Assembly (NCBI GenBank): GCA_001795035.1 | Contig: MGMW01000023.1 | Span: forward strand, 1-25,980 | DNA: 25,980 nucleotides | Direction: 5' to 3' | Origin: Chloroflexi bacterium RBG_13_53_26 | GTDB taxonomy: Bacteria; Chloroflexota; Dehalococcoidia; UBA2247; RBG-13-53-26 | Shown here: in pieces, positions 1 to 8,080 of the stretch | How the letters are laid out: every line of letters starts with the position of its first letter | Numbering within the stretch: position 1 is the first letter of the stretch | Position numbers and translations under genes: made by a program | Notes under the pieces: model-generated | What the model was told of the DNA's origin: nothing | Database searches by the model: none | The model's input: only the letters and a program-made list of their open reading frames with translations

Positions 1-1058
1 CTTCTCGTTTCAGGATTACCCAGCTTGCCCTTGGTTTGCCCTTCGAATTGCGGTTCGTTCAGTCTCACGCTGACAACAGCCGTCAACCCACCACGGACAT
101 CCTCACCCTGCAGAGAGAACTCGTTATTCTTGTCTGCTTTCATCTTATGAAGGCTGTCATTGAGCACACGCGTCAGAGCCGAACGAAAACCAGTGAGGTG
201 GCTGCCTCCGTCCGTAGTATTGGCACAATTGGCAAAAGATAGTATCAACTCGTTATAGCCATCGTTGTACTGCATGGCTACCTCCACCCAGGTGCCCTCG
301 ACTTCCTTACTCATGTGGATGACACTCGGATGGATCACCACCTTGTGCCTGTTCAAATGGCGAACAAGGCTGGCTATGCCTCCCTCGAAATAGAACACCA
401 GCTCTTGACCGGTTCTTTCATCGTGGATGCCTATCTCCAGCTTGGGTTGCAGATAAGCTAGTTCGCGCAGATGCTGGGCCAGGAAATCGAAATCATAGTC
501 CAGGTTGCCAAAGATCTCCACGTCGGGAATGAAGGTAACAGTACTTCCGGTATGATCCGCCTCGCCATCAGGCTTCACTGGACCTTGAGGGATTCCGCAG
601 AGATACTCCTGACAGTAGCGTATGCCACCGCGCTTGCTTTCCACCTTCATCCAGGTGGAGAGGGCGTTCACTACTGATGCTCCTACACCATGCAATCCGC
701 TGGAAGCTCTGTAGGACCTCCCTCCGAATTTCGCTCCGGCGTGGAGAATGGTCATTACGGTCTCCAATGCTGAGACGCCGGTGTCAGGGTGGGTTTCCAC
801 CGGAATGCCACGCCCATTATCCTCCACCCTGACCTGGCCCCCCTGGCAGAGTGTGAGTTGCACCCGGTCACAGCCGCCCGCTCCAGCTTCATCAACGCTG
901 TTGTATACGATTTCGAAGATGAGGTGATGGAGCCCGCGGGAATCTGTGCTTCCAATATACATACCGGGCCGTCGGCGAACTGCCTCTAGCCCTTTCAGAA
1001 CACGGATGTCCTCGGCAGTGTAGTTGTTTTGGCCTTCGAGGGGACGGTTTTCCTGCAT
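1..1058 (-). CDS. gyrB: DNA gyrase subunit B (type IIA topoisomerase ATPase subunit), 3' end outside window
   Basis: The ATPase subunit of a type IIA topoisomerase, which with GyrA introduces negative supercoils. Translating the minus strand from the ATG at 1058 gives 352 complete codons that run off position 1. Visible GHKL features: RRRPGMYIGS near residue 30, the base-catalytic segment EIVYNSVDEA (Glu and Asn kept, although the usual DNSVDEALAG is changed), DNGRGIPVE, and the ATP-lid segment SSGLHGVGASVVNALS. Later come TTDGGSH and QTKGKLGN, which carries the transducer-domain lysine that contacts ATP. Only the ATPase and part of the transducer domain are present. The start is the first ATG in frame and lies only 10 nt below a TATAAT box, so the leader is very short. 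The TOPRIM domain is outside the window, so ParE cannot be excluded, but gyrB is the default in a genome of this type. Confidence 0.9.
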   Translation of the reverse strand, partial: MQENRPLEGQNNYTAEDIRVLKGLEAVRRRPGMYIGSTDSRGLHHLIFEIVYNSVDEAGAGGCDRVQLTLCQGGQVRVEDNGRGIPVETHPDTGVSALETVMTILHAGAKFGGRSYRASSGLHGVGASVVNALSTWMKVESKRGGIRYCQEYLCGIPQGPVKPDGEADHTGSTVTFIPDVEIFGNLDYDFDFLAQHLRELAYLQPKLEIGIHDERTGQELVFYFEGGIASLVRHLNRHKVVIHPSVIHMSKEVEGTWVEVAMQYNDGYNELILSFANCANTTDGGSHLTGFRSALTRVLNDSLHKMKADKNNEFSLQGEDVRGGLTAVVSVRLNEPQFEGQTKGKLGNPETR

Positions 1059-1068
1059 TCTCGCTATG

Positions 1069-1077
1069 ATTATACCA
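1069..1077 (-). promoter_or_regulatory. extended -10 promoter of gyrB
   Basis: On the minus strand, TGGTATAAT forms a perfect TATAAT hexamer (1069-1074) with an upstream TGn extension (1075-1077). No convincing -35 hexamer stands 16-18 nt upstream, which is common for extended -10 promoters. Transcription would start near 1062, leaving about 4 nt before the ATG at 1058, so the mRNA would be nearly leaderless. The box lies in the 63-nt gap after the flavoprotein gene that ends at 1122, so gyrB probably has its own promoter. Confidence 0.6.
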
Positions 1078-1121
1078 TGTTTAATACACGACTAGCTAGA
1101 TACAGCAACGAGCGGTTCAGT

Positions 1122-3116
1122 TCATATCTTCCGCCCGATTTCACTACCTTCACGTATCGCCTCCAACCCCCTGCGAGGTCTTGCAGCATCACCAATGACA
1201 TACACTTCTGCCACTTTGTCTCCAATCTCGGTCGAAAGCCCGTCTCGGGGCTTGGCCCCGCAAGCCACCACTATTGTGTCGAAAGAGTCCCAGGTCTCCT
1301 CGCTGTCATTACGTACCACTACCGTCACGCCGCCTGGCCTTATTTCCTTGACTCGTGTAGATGTGAGGACTTGGATTCTCTGCTTTCTTATCCTGTTCAT
1401 CAGATGCCACCTGACCGTTCCTCCCATGTCAGCCCCGGCACGCTTCAGTTGCTCCACAACTACTACATCACTGCCTCTCTGCGCCAGGAACTCTGCCGTT
1501 TCCAGCCCCGTCATGCCGCCTCCGATCACCAGCACCCTCTGGCCAACCGTATGCCCCTGAAGGACATCCCAAGCAGTAGCGACCTCATGACAATCGATAC
1601 CAGGTATTGGCGGCACCAGAGGCGTTGCTCCAATAGCCACAATCACAACATCAGGATTAAGTCCCTCCACTATAGCGACGCTGGCTTTGTTGCTCAGATT
1701 ACACTCTATCCCCAGTGTCTCAAGCTGCCAGGATAGATAACCTGTAAGCCTCATGTGATCCTGCTTATGTGGAGGCTTGGCAGCCAGTATCCACTGACCA
1801 CCGATCTCCCCATCTTCCTCATACAAGCTGATCCAATGTCCCCTCAAGGCTGCCACTCTGGCTGCCTCCAGGCCGGCTAATCCCCCACCGATCACCAGCA
1901 CCCTCTTCGGTCGAGAAGCAGGCACAACCTCCATCTCCCTTTCCCTGCCTGCTTCGGGATTCACCGTACAGGTAATCGGTTCGGTTGCATTTCCATCGAT
2001 GCAGACATTACAGGCAATGCACGGCCTGATTTCTCTGAAATCTCCCCTCAAGGCCTTGTTGGGCAGCCCAGGATCAGCCAACAACCCTCTGGCTACAGCT
2101 ATCAAATCAGCCTTCCCTGACAGCAGTACCTCATCAGCCAACCAGGGATCATCAAGCCGCCCGGCCACTGCCACCGGAACCTTGACCACCTCCTTTATAC
2201 CCTTCGCCAGAGGTACGTTGCAGCCGCGTGGTTGGTCGTAAGGCGGCACAATAACAGGATAGGAACCATAGGCTCCTCCAGAAACACTGATAAGATCAGC
2301 ACCCGCCTCCTCCAACAAGCAAGCGGTACGCTGAGCCATATCCAGAGTCACCCCACCGGGCGTGTAATCCGAGCCGTTTATGCGGCAACTGACCGGGAAG
2401 TCCTTCTCCACCCTTTCCTTGATAAGGCGCACGATCTCAACCATGAATCGAGCTCTTCCCTCCACACTGCCGCCATACTTATCATTCCGCTTGTTCGTAT
2501 GAGGCGACAGAAAACCACTGAGCAAATAACCATGGCAACCATGAAGCTCCACCAGATCAAAACCAGCATCCCGGGCCCTTCGGGCCGCCTCAACAAACTT
2601 CTCTGCCATATCCTCGACTTCACTCGTAGTTAATTCTCTGGGCACTTCGTCCTGTGGCGACAGAGGAATAGGTGAAGGAGCCACAGGTCGGTAGCCCCCG
2701 ATTCCCTCGCCCTGCCTGCCCAGATGCATCAACTGAATGCCCATCAAAGCACCACTGGAGTGAATCAGATCGGTTAGCTCCTTCAACCGTGCCACAAACC
2801 GATCATCATAGATACCCAACTGAATCGATGACGCCACGCTTATGTCAACAATCCCCGGCGTCAACACAATCAAGGCAACTCCACCCCTGGCACGAGCAGC
2901 ATAGAAGTCCTTCACCTTCTCGCTCACCATGCCATCCACTGCCAATCTGTCTATCATCGGTGGCATGATTATCCTGTTCTTCAGCTCAAGTCTTCCCACC
3001 TTTATTGGTGTAAACAGTCGTTGCAGTACTCCGTCAGTGGATTTCATAATGCCAGCTCTTCTCTTCAACCTTTCCTGCCATCCGGTTCCTTCTTGCTCTG
3101 CCATCTCCTTTGTCAC
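1122..3116 (-). CDS. FAD/FMN/4Fe-4S oxidoreductase, old yellow enzyme / 2,4-dienoyl-CoA reductase (FadH) type
   Basis: A 664-residue flavoprotein with the FadH/trimethylamine-dehydrogenase layout. An OYE-type TIM barrel binding FMN covers about residues 30-350 (start FTPIKVGRLELKNRI, active-site-type HGCHGYL at 192-198). A [4Fe-4S] site follows, with Cys366, Cys369, Cys372 and Cys383. The C-terminal FAD/NAD(P) half has IGGGLAG at 409-415 and a second dinucleotide motif, IGGGMTG, near 531. Length matches the family (about 650-680). The family passes electrons from NAD(P)H through FAD and the cluster to FMN, which reduces enoyl-CoA, enones or similar substrates; the true substrate cannot be read from sequence. 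The longest frame begins at GTG 3116, but ATG 3047 (residue 24, just before the barrel) is an alternative start. It lies 9 nt after the hydrolase stop, so the two are probably co-transcribed. Confidence 0.88.
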   Translation of the reverse strand: MTKEMAEQEGTGWQERLKRRAGIMKSTDGVLQRLFTPIKVGRLELKNRIIMPPMIDRLAVDGMVSEKVKDFYAARARGGVALIVLTPGIVDISVASSIQLGIYDDRFVARLKELTDLIHSSGALMGIQLMHLGRQGEGIGGYRPVAPSPIPLSPQDEVPRELTTSEVEDMAEKFVEAARRARDAGFDLVELHGCHGYLLSGFLSPHTNKRNDKYGGSVEGRARFMVEIVRLIKERVEKDFPVSCRINGSDYTPGGVTLDMAQRTACLLEEAGADLISVSGGAYGSYPVIVPPYDQPRGCNVPLAKGIKEVVKVPVAVAGRLDDPWLADEVLLSGKADLIAVARGLLADPGLPNKALRGDFREIRPCIACNVCIDGNATEPITCTVNPEAGREREMEVVPASRPKRVLVIGGGLAGLEAARVAALRGHWISLYEEDGEIGGQWILAAKPPHKQDHMRLTGYLSWQLETLGIECNLSNKASVAIVEGLNPDVVIVAIGATPLVPPIPGIDCHEVATAWDVLQGHTVGQRVLVIGGGMTGLETAEFLAQRGSDVVVVEQLKRAGADMGGTVRWHLMNRIRKQRIQVLTSTRVKEIRPGGVTVVVRNDSEETWDSFDTIVVACGAKPRDGLSTEIGDKVAEVYVIGDAARPRRGLEAIREGSEIGRKI

Positions 3117-3125
3117 GAATCATAT

Positions 3126-3770
3126 CTACTCCGTCTGTAAGACCACCTTCAAAAAGGATGCCACCTTCTCGGCAACTCTTGCTTCATAGCCCCACCAGAA
3201 ATGATCAGCCCCGGCGATGATCTCACAGCGACTGATCCCGGGAAGCTCCGCTGCCAGACGCTGCACTTTCCTAGCAGCAATGAAGCCATCCTCGCTGCCG
3301 CACAAAAACAGCTTCGGAGTCGCGTAGCTCTTCAGTCGCTCCCACTCCACATCCGCCAGGAACGGGGACACCAGTGCTACGGCCTGCACATTCCGCTGTC
3401 GCAAGGCGACTGGTAGGGCTGCCTTGGCCCCGAACGAATACCCCGCCAGGCCTATCCGACTGCGATCGATACTGCCCAACGACTCCAGAAAGGCAAGGGC
3501 TGCAACTACATCATCCTGCTCTCCGTTGCCTTCATCGTATTCACCTTCACTCCCGCCGACGCCGCGGAAATTGAACCGCAAGGCTGCCATGGGGATTTCC
3601 GCCAGGGCTGCAGTTATTGCCATCACCACGTTGTTGTGCATGTCACCACCATGCAGGGGATGCGGGTGGCATATCACCACCGCAGGCAGGGCGGTATCAC
3701 ATTTCGGCAGGTGTATGATCCCTTCAAGCTTCAGACCAGAGCTGGAGAAGACTATGTGCTCTTCAGTCAC
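3126..3770 (-). CDS. alpha/beta hydrolase (dienelactone-hydrolase-like)
   Basis: A soluble serine hydrolase of 214 residues from the proposed start. The oxyanion-side motif CHPHPLHGGDMHNN is typical of small bacterial alpha/beta hydrolases. The nucleophile elbow is GYSFGA, with Ser112 (numbered from GTG 3770), followed by SEDGF (Asp161) and GADHFWW (His190), so the catalytic triad is complete. The frame is open up to 3833, but that longer version would overlap rarA by 71 nt and adds an unrelated basic peptide. GTG 3770 gives an 8-nt overlap (GTGACTGA) with the rarA stop and puts the first beta-strand at the N-terminus, so it is chosen. Substrate unknown. The neighbouring OYE-like reductase suggests shared metabolism of an ester or CoA-derived compound, which is inference only. 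Confidence 0.82.
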   Translation of the reverse strand: MTEEHIVFSSSGLKLEGIIHLPKCDTALPAVVICHPHPLHGGDMHNNVVMAITAALAEIPMAALRFNFRGVGGSEGEYDEGNGEQDDVVAALAFLESLGSIDRSRIGLAGYSFGAKAALPVALRQRNVQAVALVSPFLADVEWERLKSYATPKLFLCGSEDGFIAARKVQRLAAELPGISRCEIIAGADHFWWGYEARVAEKVASFLKVVLQTE

Positions 3771-5103
3771 CTTTTCTTTCTTTCCACCATTCCTCAAGTC
3801 GTGTCCCAACTTCCTTCTCGTAGCCCTCGTCACTGGGAGTATAGTAGCGCCTATCCCGCAGACTGTCAGGCATGTTCTGTTGCTTTACAAAATGCCCCTC
3901 ATATTCATGAGCATATTTGTATCCCTTGCCATATCCCACCTCTCGCATCAGAGGAGTCACTGGGTTTCGCAAATGTAGAGGCACTGGCTGGTTGCCAGTC
4001 TTCCTTATGTCATGTTGCACCTCTGAGTAGGCCCGATACAATGAATTGCTCTTGGGCGCAGTAGCCAGATACACCACCGCTTCAGCCAAAGCCAGATTGC
4101 CCTCTGGCATACCCACAAAGTGAACCGCTTGTTGAGCTGCCACCGCCACTGTCAAGGCCTGGGGGTCAGCCATACCCACGTCCTCAGATGCAAACCGTAT
4201 CAGCCGCCGCACGATGTACAAGGGGTCTTCCCCTGCTTCCAACATCCGACCCAGCCAGTACAGGGCAGCATCCGGGTCAGAACCCCTCAGAGACTTATGT
4301 AAAGCTGAAATCAGATTGTAGTGTTCTTCCCCGGCCTTGTCGTAAAGCAACGACCGATGCTGCAGAGCATCCTCAATGGTCGGCAGATCGATCTTCCTCC
4401 TTCCCTCTTCGTCTGGCTGGGTAGCCAGCGCGGCCAACTCCAGCGCATTGAGTGCTATTCGCCCGTCCCCGTTTGACATGGCTACCAGGTGTTTCAAAGC
4501 ACCGGCATCCACTTCCACCTTGAGATTACCCAATCCCCTCTCCCCATCCTCCAGCGCCCGCTTCACAATCATCTCCACCTGCTCATCGGCCAAAGCACTG
4601 AGAGTGAATACTCTACACCGTGAAAGCAACGGCCCGATAACCTCAAAAGATGGATTCTCAGTGGTGGCCCCGATAAGGGTTATAGTGCCATCCTCCACAT
4701 AAGGCAAAACAGCATCCTGCTGGGCTTTGTTGAAGCGGTGAATCTCGTCAATGAACAGAATGGTTCGCTTCTGGTACAGACCTCGCCTTTCCTTCGCCTC
4801 CTCCACAACACGGCGCAGGTCTGCAACTCCAGCACTCACAGCTGAGATAGGGCTGAAATGCGACTTGGCTATGTTCGCGATTATGTAGGCCAGCGTTGTC
4901 TTACCGCTCCCTGGCGGACCCCACAGGATCATGGAAGGCAGTTGGTCCGACTCAATGCTCTTTCTCAAAACCCGCTCTTTCCCAACTACGTGCTCCTGCC
5001 CCACAAACTCATCGAAGCTCCTGGGGCGTATCCTCGCCGCCAGCGGTGCCTCCCGGCTTGCCTGTTGTTCACGATTCAGATCAAATAGGTCCATCTCAAA
5101 CAC
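3763..5103 (-). CDS. rarA: replication-associated recombination protein A (RarA/MgsA AAA+ ATPase)
   Basis: An AAA+ clamp-loader-like ATPase that acts at stalled replication forks. Walker A is GPPGSGKT at residues 62-69, Walker B ILFIDE at 115-120 with the family's DEIHRFNKAQQD, and sensor 1 is GATTENPSF from 145. The C-terminal tetramerisation region (SLRGSDPDAALYWLGRMLEAG and LHLRNPVTPLMREVGYGKGYKY, read as parts) matches RarA/MgsA. At 446 residues it is of normal length (about 420-450). The longest frame starts at GTG 5103; ATG 5094 gives MDLFDL, the more usual beginning of the family, and neither has a strong Shine-Dalgarno site. It is the first gene of a group with the hydrolase (8-nt overlap) and the OYE-like flavoprotein. 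Confidence 0.93.
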   Translation of the reverse strand: MFEMDLFDLNREQQASREAPLAARIRPRSFDEFVGQEHVVGKERVLRKSIESDQLPSMILWGPPGSGKTTLAYIIANIAKSHFSPISAVSAGVADLRRVVEEAKERRGLYQKRTILFIDEIHRFNKAQQDAVLPYVEDGTITLIGATTENPSFEVIGPLLSRCRVFTLSALADEQVEMIVKRALEDGERGLGNLKVEVDAGALKHLVAMSNGDGRIALNALELAALATQPDEEGRRKIDLPTIEDALQHRSLLYDKAGEEHYNLISALHKSLRGSDPDAALYWLGRMLEAGEDPLYIVRRLIRFASEDVGMADPQALTVAVAAQQAVHFVGMPEGNLALAEAVVYLATAPKSNSLYRAYSEVQHDIRKTGNQPVPLHLRNPVTPLMREVGYGKGYKYAHEYEGHFVKQQNMPDSLRDRRYYTPSDEGYEKEVGTRLEEWWKERKGD

Positions 5104-5168
5104 CGTATTCCCGGTACGCCATACAATGGGAATGCCTGCAAATAACGTCTCTCTAGCTGTCCCTCAGC

Positions 5169-5197
5169 ATCTTACATCACACACCCGGCTTTGTCAT
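5169..5197 (-). promoter_or_regulatory. candidate sigma-70-type promoter of the rarA group
   Basis: On the minus strand, ATGACA (-35, 5192-5197) and TAAGAT (-10, 5169-5174) are separated by exactly 17 nt. The -35 matches the consensus in five of six positions and the -10 in four. The predicted start near 5162 gives a leader of about 60-70 nt before rarA. It sits in the 109-nt gap between rarA and the transglutaminase-like gene, which indicates separate transcription. Confidence 0.5.
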
Positions 5198-5212
5198 CCA
5201 AACACGTTTCCC

Positions 5213-5866
5213 CTACGATTGCCTGCCTATCTGCCTGATCTTGTCTATTTGTTTGTTCACTCTGGCAAACACTGCTTCACGTTGCTCCCGAAACCTACGG
5301 TTCTTTTGCCTCTCCCCGGCCCATTCATCAAGCGAGGCCAGGATAGTAAAATGAACGACGCCATCCGTGCCACAGACAGGGTCTCTTTCCAGCGGAATAC
5401 CCAGTCTCCTCAAGCCGTTTTCAAAGGAAGAGTCTCGCGAAGGATCATGGGTCTCCCAGCCATTCAAATAGACATCGCATTGCACATGGTCCTGCTCCGG
5501 CGGCAGATCACCAAGTTGCGCCGCCAACCCATTGTTCCCCTCGCCAACCCATTCCAACAGTTTTCGCTCTGCCTTGATCTTGAAGACCCTGTACCTCGCC
5601 GGGACCAGCAGTACCCGTGACATGGCCACTAGAAGATTGGTCTTGCCACAGCACATGCCCCACCCTTTTCTGAGAGTCTCTGAAGCCTTGACGTCCCAGT
5701 CCTCGAGTCCGTAGGGCAGTTCCCTTACAAACTGATAGATCCGATCCAATCTCTGCAGGTCATGAGAGCAACCTTCAGCCAGCCGAAAAGCCACCTCTGC
5801 TATAGCCTTGCCCTTATCAAAATCACACAGCCGGGTTGGTTGGAGGTAACTCTCTAGTCCATCCAT
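5213..5866 (-). CDS. transglutaminase-like cysteine peptidase-fold protein
   Basis: A 217-residue protein with the transglutaminase-like core and nothing else obvious. The nucleophile segment GWGMCCGKTNLLVAMSRVL has Cys72 three residues before Lys75, as in the family pattern; Cys73 beside it is unusual. His127 in the HVQCDVYLNGW segment and Asp141 in HDPSRDSSF complete a Cys-His-Asp triad. There is no signal peptide or membrane segment, so it is probably cytoplasmic. Bacterial members act as peptidases or amidases, or in peptide modification; the substrate here is unknown. The start is ATG 5866, with a GGGGG tract seven nt upstream. The C-terminus is rich in Arg and Lys. Confidence 0.8.
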   Translation of the reverse strand: MDGLESYLQPTRLCDFDKGKAIAEVAFRLAEGCSHDLQRLDRIYQFVRELPYGLEDWDVKASETLRKGWGMCCGKTNLLVAMSRVLLVPARYRVFKIKAERKLLEWVGEGNNGLAAQLGDLPPEQDHVQCDVYLNGWETHDPSRDSSFENGLRRLGIPLERDPVCGTDGVVHFTILASLDEWAGERQKNRRFREQREAVFARVNKQIDKIRQIGRQS

Positions 5867-6026
5867 GCTATCGCCCCCGTATCACCCAAAGAAGTCCGTT
5901 TGATGTAAACCCGGGAATTCATTGAGCTATTCCATCCTACTCCCCCGTTTCACAACTGACCGCACCAATCCACAGAAACAATCCTGGTCATCCAATGGGC
6001 AGGTTAGAGAACGGATTTGGTACATG

Positions 6027-6097
6027 GTGTCTGTCGGGTCCCTGACCCGATGCTTAGTGTTTTCCGCAATCGGAAGGTCACATCGGGGACCTGACAC
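6027..6097. repeat. 71-nt palindromic, REP-like structured unit in a gene-free gap
   Basis: The 361-nt gap 5867-6227 holds no supported gene but has this folded unit. Outer arms GTGTC (6027-6031) and GACAC (6093-6097) pair; GGTCC (6037-6041) pairs with GGACC (6087-6091); CCCGATG (6046-6052) with CATCGGG (6081-6087); and TTCCG-CAAT-CGGAA (6062-6075) closes the top. A competing perfect hairpin, TCGGGTC-CCT-GACCCGA, lies at 6034-6050. No T-run follows on either strand, so it is not a standard intrinsic terminator. The GTGTC/GACAC ends and nested imperfect stems resemble REP/RAYT-type palindromic units. No second copy was seen in this window. Confidence 0.55.
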
Positions 6098-6227
6098 TCA
6101 CAGAAGTTGGCGAATTGACAGATAATGACCTGACGCAACACTCGTACTTGGTGGCGCACGAGTCAATACAGACATCTGAACCTACGCCAAAGCTATGTGG
6201 TCGTCTAGAGAATCATGCAACCAGGCA

Positions 6228-7460
6228 CTAGCCCGTTGACTTCCGTCTCGCGGGTATGGTATTAGTCCTCCCGCAATGAGGACATCTGATGCTGTCACCC
6301 CTGAATTTGGGCGGCACCCTTAGCTTTGTGCCGCATTCACAGTTGACCAGCCCATAGTCGCTGTACTTCCAGAGCAGGTCAGACGTCTCCCTGACGCGTT
6401 CCACCTTCTCAGGTACAGCCTCTGCAGCTTCTGGCTTCCGCGCAGCCACAGCCGCAGCACCCACAAGGGCAGAGGAGGGTATCACCCCCTTGCCAGAGCG
6501 GCTAACCTCATGATAAGCCTTATCATAGGCAGCTAATGAGGCCCCTCCCGCCATGCTCCGCAGAATCCTCACCCTCTCTGAGACAGGCGGATGGGTGCTG
6601 GTCAGGTCGCTGGCCGCCCTCCCTTTATCTCGGAAGGGGTTAATGATATACATCGGAGCAAAGGCCTTGTTGGCCGTCTTCAATTCCTGAGTCGAACCTG
6701 CTATCTTCTCCAGCGCCGATGCCAGCCCCTCGGGATACCTGGTGTAAAGTGCGCCGGAGGCATCGGCCAGGTATTCCCTTCTCCTTGAGATTGCATAGTA
6801 GATCAATTGGGCTGCGATCGGCGCCACTATCAACAGAACAATGGCTACAGCAATGATTATCAGGGTTGCGTAGCCACCTCCCCCTCCGGAGCTTCTCCTG
6901 CTACCCCCACCCCGCATGCCCCCAAAGAGCATCATCCTGGCCGCAAACCACGCCAGAAGCACAATGGTCCCCAGCAGAACACTGCAGAACGTCATCAATA
7001 GCACATCGCGGTTCTTTATGTGGGATATTTCGTGAGCCATAACGCCCTGCAATTCATCCCGGTTCAGTCTTTCCAGCAGACCCGAGGTAATGGCCACCGA
7101 CGCCCGGCTGGGATCCCGTCCTACGGCAAAGGCATTCAGAGACGGATCATCGATGATGTATATGTCCGGCACCTTCTCCAGCCCCGAGGCGATTTTCATC
7201 TCCTCCACGATATTGTAGAGACGGGGATGATCGTCGCGGCTGATCTTCCTGGCCCGAGATATCGACAGTATCAGGCTGTCCCCCTGGAAATAGGCAAACA
7301 GATTCATGATCACCCATATCAAAATGGCAACCACAAGACCGCCAATCCCGCTTCCGAAGAGAGCCTCGCCCAGGAAGTAGCCAAGCAGGAGCAACAACAG
7401 CCCCATGGCTGCTACCAGGATCAAGGTCCTGGTCTGGTTAGACCTTATCTGTTCCCACAT
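6228..7460 (-). CDS. htpX: HtpX-family M48 zinc metalloprotease with C-terminal zinc ribbon
   Basis: A membrane-bound protease for quality control of membrane proteins. Two N-terminal membrane segments (about 12-30 and 38-57) precede the catalytic domain. The zinc site is HEISH (His143, Glu144, His147), with the third ligand Glu229 in SRRREYLADASGA. Two more hydrophobic segments (about 154-175 and 198-220) flank a Gly/Ser-rich linker at 180-197. STHPPVSERVRIL is the family's C-terminal signature. At 410 residues it is about 110 longer than a typical HtpX: an Ala-rich linker leads to a four-cysteine zinc ribbon (Cys374, Cys376, Cys393, Cys396). The start is ATG 7460, 17 nt after the lemA stop, with only a weak Shine-Dalgarno site, so coupling to lemA is likely. 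The gene symbol is by homology; HtpX-like is the cautious name. Confidence 0.9.
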   Translation of the reverse strand: MWEQIRSNQTRTLILVAAMGLLLLLLGYFLGEALFGSGIGGLVVAILIWVIMNLFAYFQGDSLILSISRARKISRDDHPRLYNIVEEMKIASGLEKVPDIYIIDDPSLNAFAVGRDPSRASVAITSGLLERLNRDELQGVMAHEISHIKNRDVLLMTFCSVLLGTIVLLAWFAARMMLFGGMRGGGSRRSSGGGGGYATLIIIAVAIVLLIVAPIAAQLIYYAISRRREYLADASGALYTRYPEGLASALEKIAGSTQELKTANKAFAPMYIINPFRDKGRAASDLTSTHPPVSERVRILRSMAGGASLAAYDKAYHEVSRSGKGVIPSSALVGAAAVAARKPEAAEAVPEKVERVRETSDLLWKYSDYGLVNCECGTKLRVPPKFRGDSIRCPHCGRTNTIPARRKSTG

Positions 7461-7477
7461 GCCTTATTGTCTTCAAA

Positions 7478-8053
7478 CTAAGTGAAACTAACCTTGGGCA
7501 CTTCCTTTTCCGCGGCTACCGTGACCTCGAAGAACTCCCCCGTCTTGAAGCCGAACATACCCGCGATTATGTTGGAAGGTACCATCTGAGTCTTATTGTT
7601 GTAGGTCAGCACCGAATCATTGTAGTGCTGGCGCGAGAAGCTTATCTTGTTCTCCGTCGAGGTCAGTTCCTCCTGAAGAGCAAGGTAATTGGTATTGGCT
7701 TTGAGATCGGGGTACTTCTCCACCACAGCCAGCAGCCTGGAGAGCGCGCCGCTCAGCTCGCCCTCGGCCTTGGCCTGCGATCCCACGCCCGTTCCTACTG
7801 CCTTCTGCGCCAGGTTGCGGGCATTGGTGACTGCCTCAAACGTCTCCCGCTCGTACTTTGCATAGCCCTTGACCGTTTCCACCAGGTTAGGAATCAGATC
7901 ATGTCTTCTCTTGAGCTGCACATCGATCTGTGCCCAGGCATTCTTCACCTGATTGCGCAGTCTCACCAGTCCGTTGTAGCTCATCCAGATGAAGCCGAGG
8001 AAAAGGAAAAGAACAACCAGAACCACGATCAGCACAATGATTCCAACAGACAC
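7478..8053 (-). CDS. lemA: LemA family membrane protein
   Basis: A 191-residue protein with one N-terminal membrane segment (about residues 4-24) and an alpha-helical domain outside. The LemA signature is clear: YNGLVRLRNQVKNAWAQIDV, RRHDLIPNLVETVKGYAKYE, then YNDSVLTYNNKTQMVPSNII and the FEV-type ending. The molecular role of LemA is not settled, but it is repeatedly encoded beside HtpX-like proteases, as here. The start is GTG 8053, with a near-perfect anti-SD complement, AGGAGGTGATCC, directly before it, which decides the start. It lies 27 nt after the zinc-finger gene and 17 nt before htpX in one operon. Confidence 0.93.
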   Translation of the reverse strand: MSVGIIVLIVVLVVLFLFLGFIWMSYNGLVRLRNQVKNAWAQIDVQLKRRHDLIPNLVETVKGYAKYERETFEAVTNARNLAQKAVGTGVGSQAKAEGELSGALSRLLAVVEKYPDLKANTNYLALQEELTSTENKISFSRQHYNDSVLTYNNKTQMVPSNIIAGMFGFKTGEFFEVTVAAEKEVPKVSFT

Positions 8054-8080
8054 GGATCACCTCCTCAAACTAGATTTACG

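Noticed and set aside
1029..1736. 235-codon open frame on the plus strand
   Set aside because: It lies opposite the gyrB start and the conserved NAD-binding half of the OYE-like flavoprotein, and its peptide is low in recognisable structure. Antisense shadow.
3771..3833. 21-residue N-terminal extension of the alpha/beta hydrolase
   Set aside because: It would overlap rarA coding by 71 nt and encodes a basic peptide outside the fold; GTG 3770 gives a normal short overlap.
4931..5620. 229-codon open frame on the plus strand
   Set aside because: It crosses from the rarA Walker region across the intergenic promoter into the transglutaminase-like gene on the opposite strand. The minus-strand genes have clear motifs; this does not.
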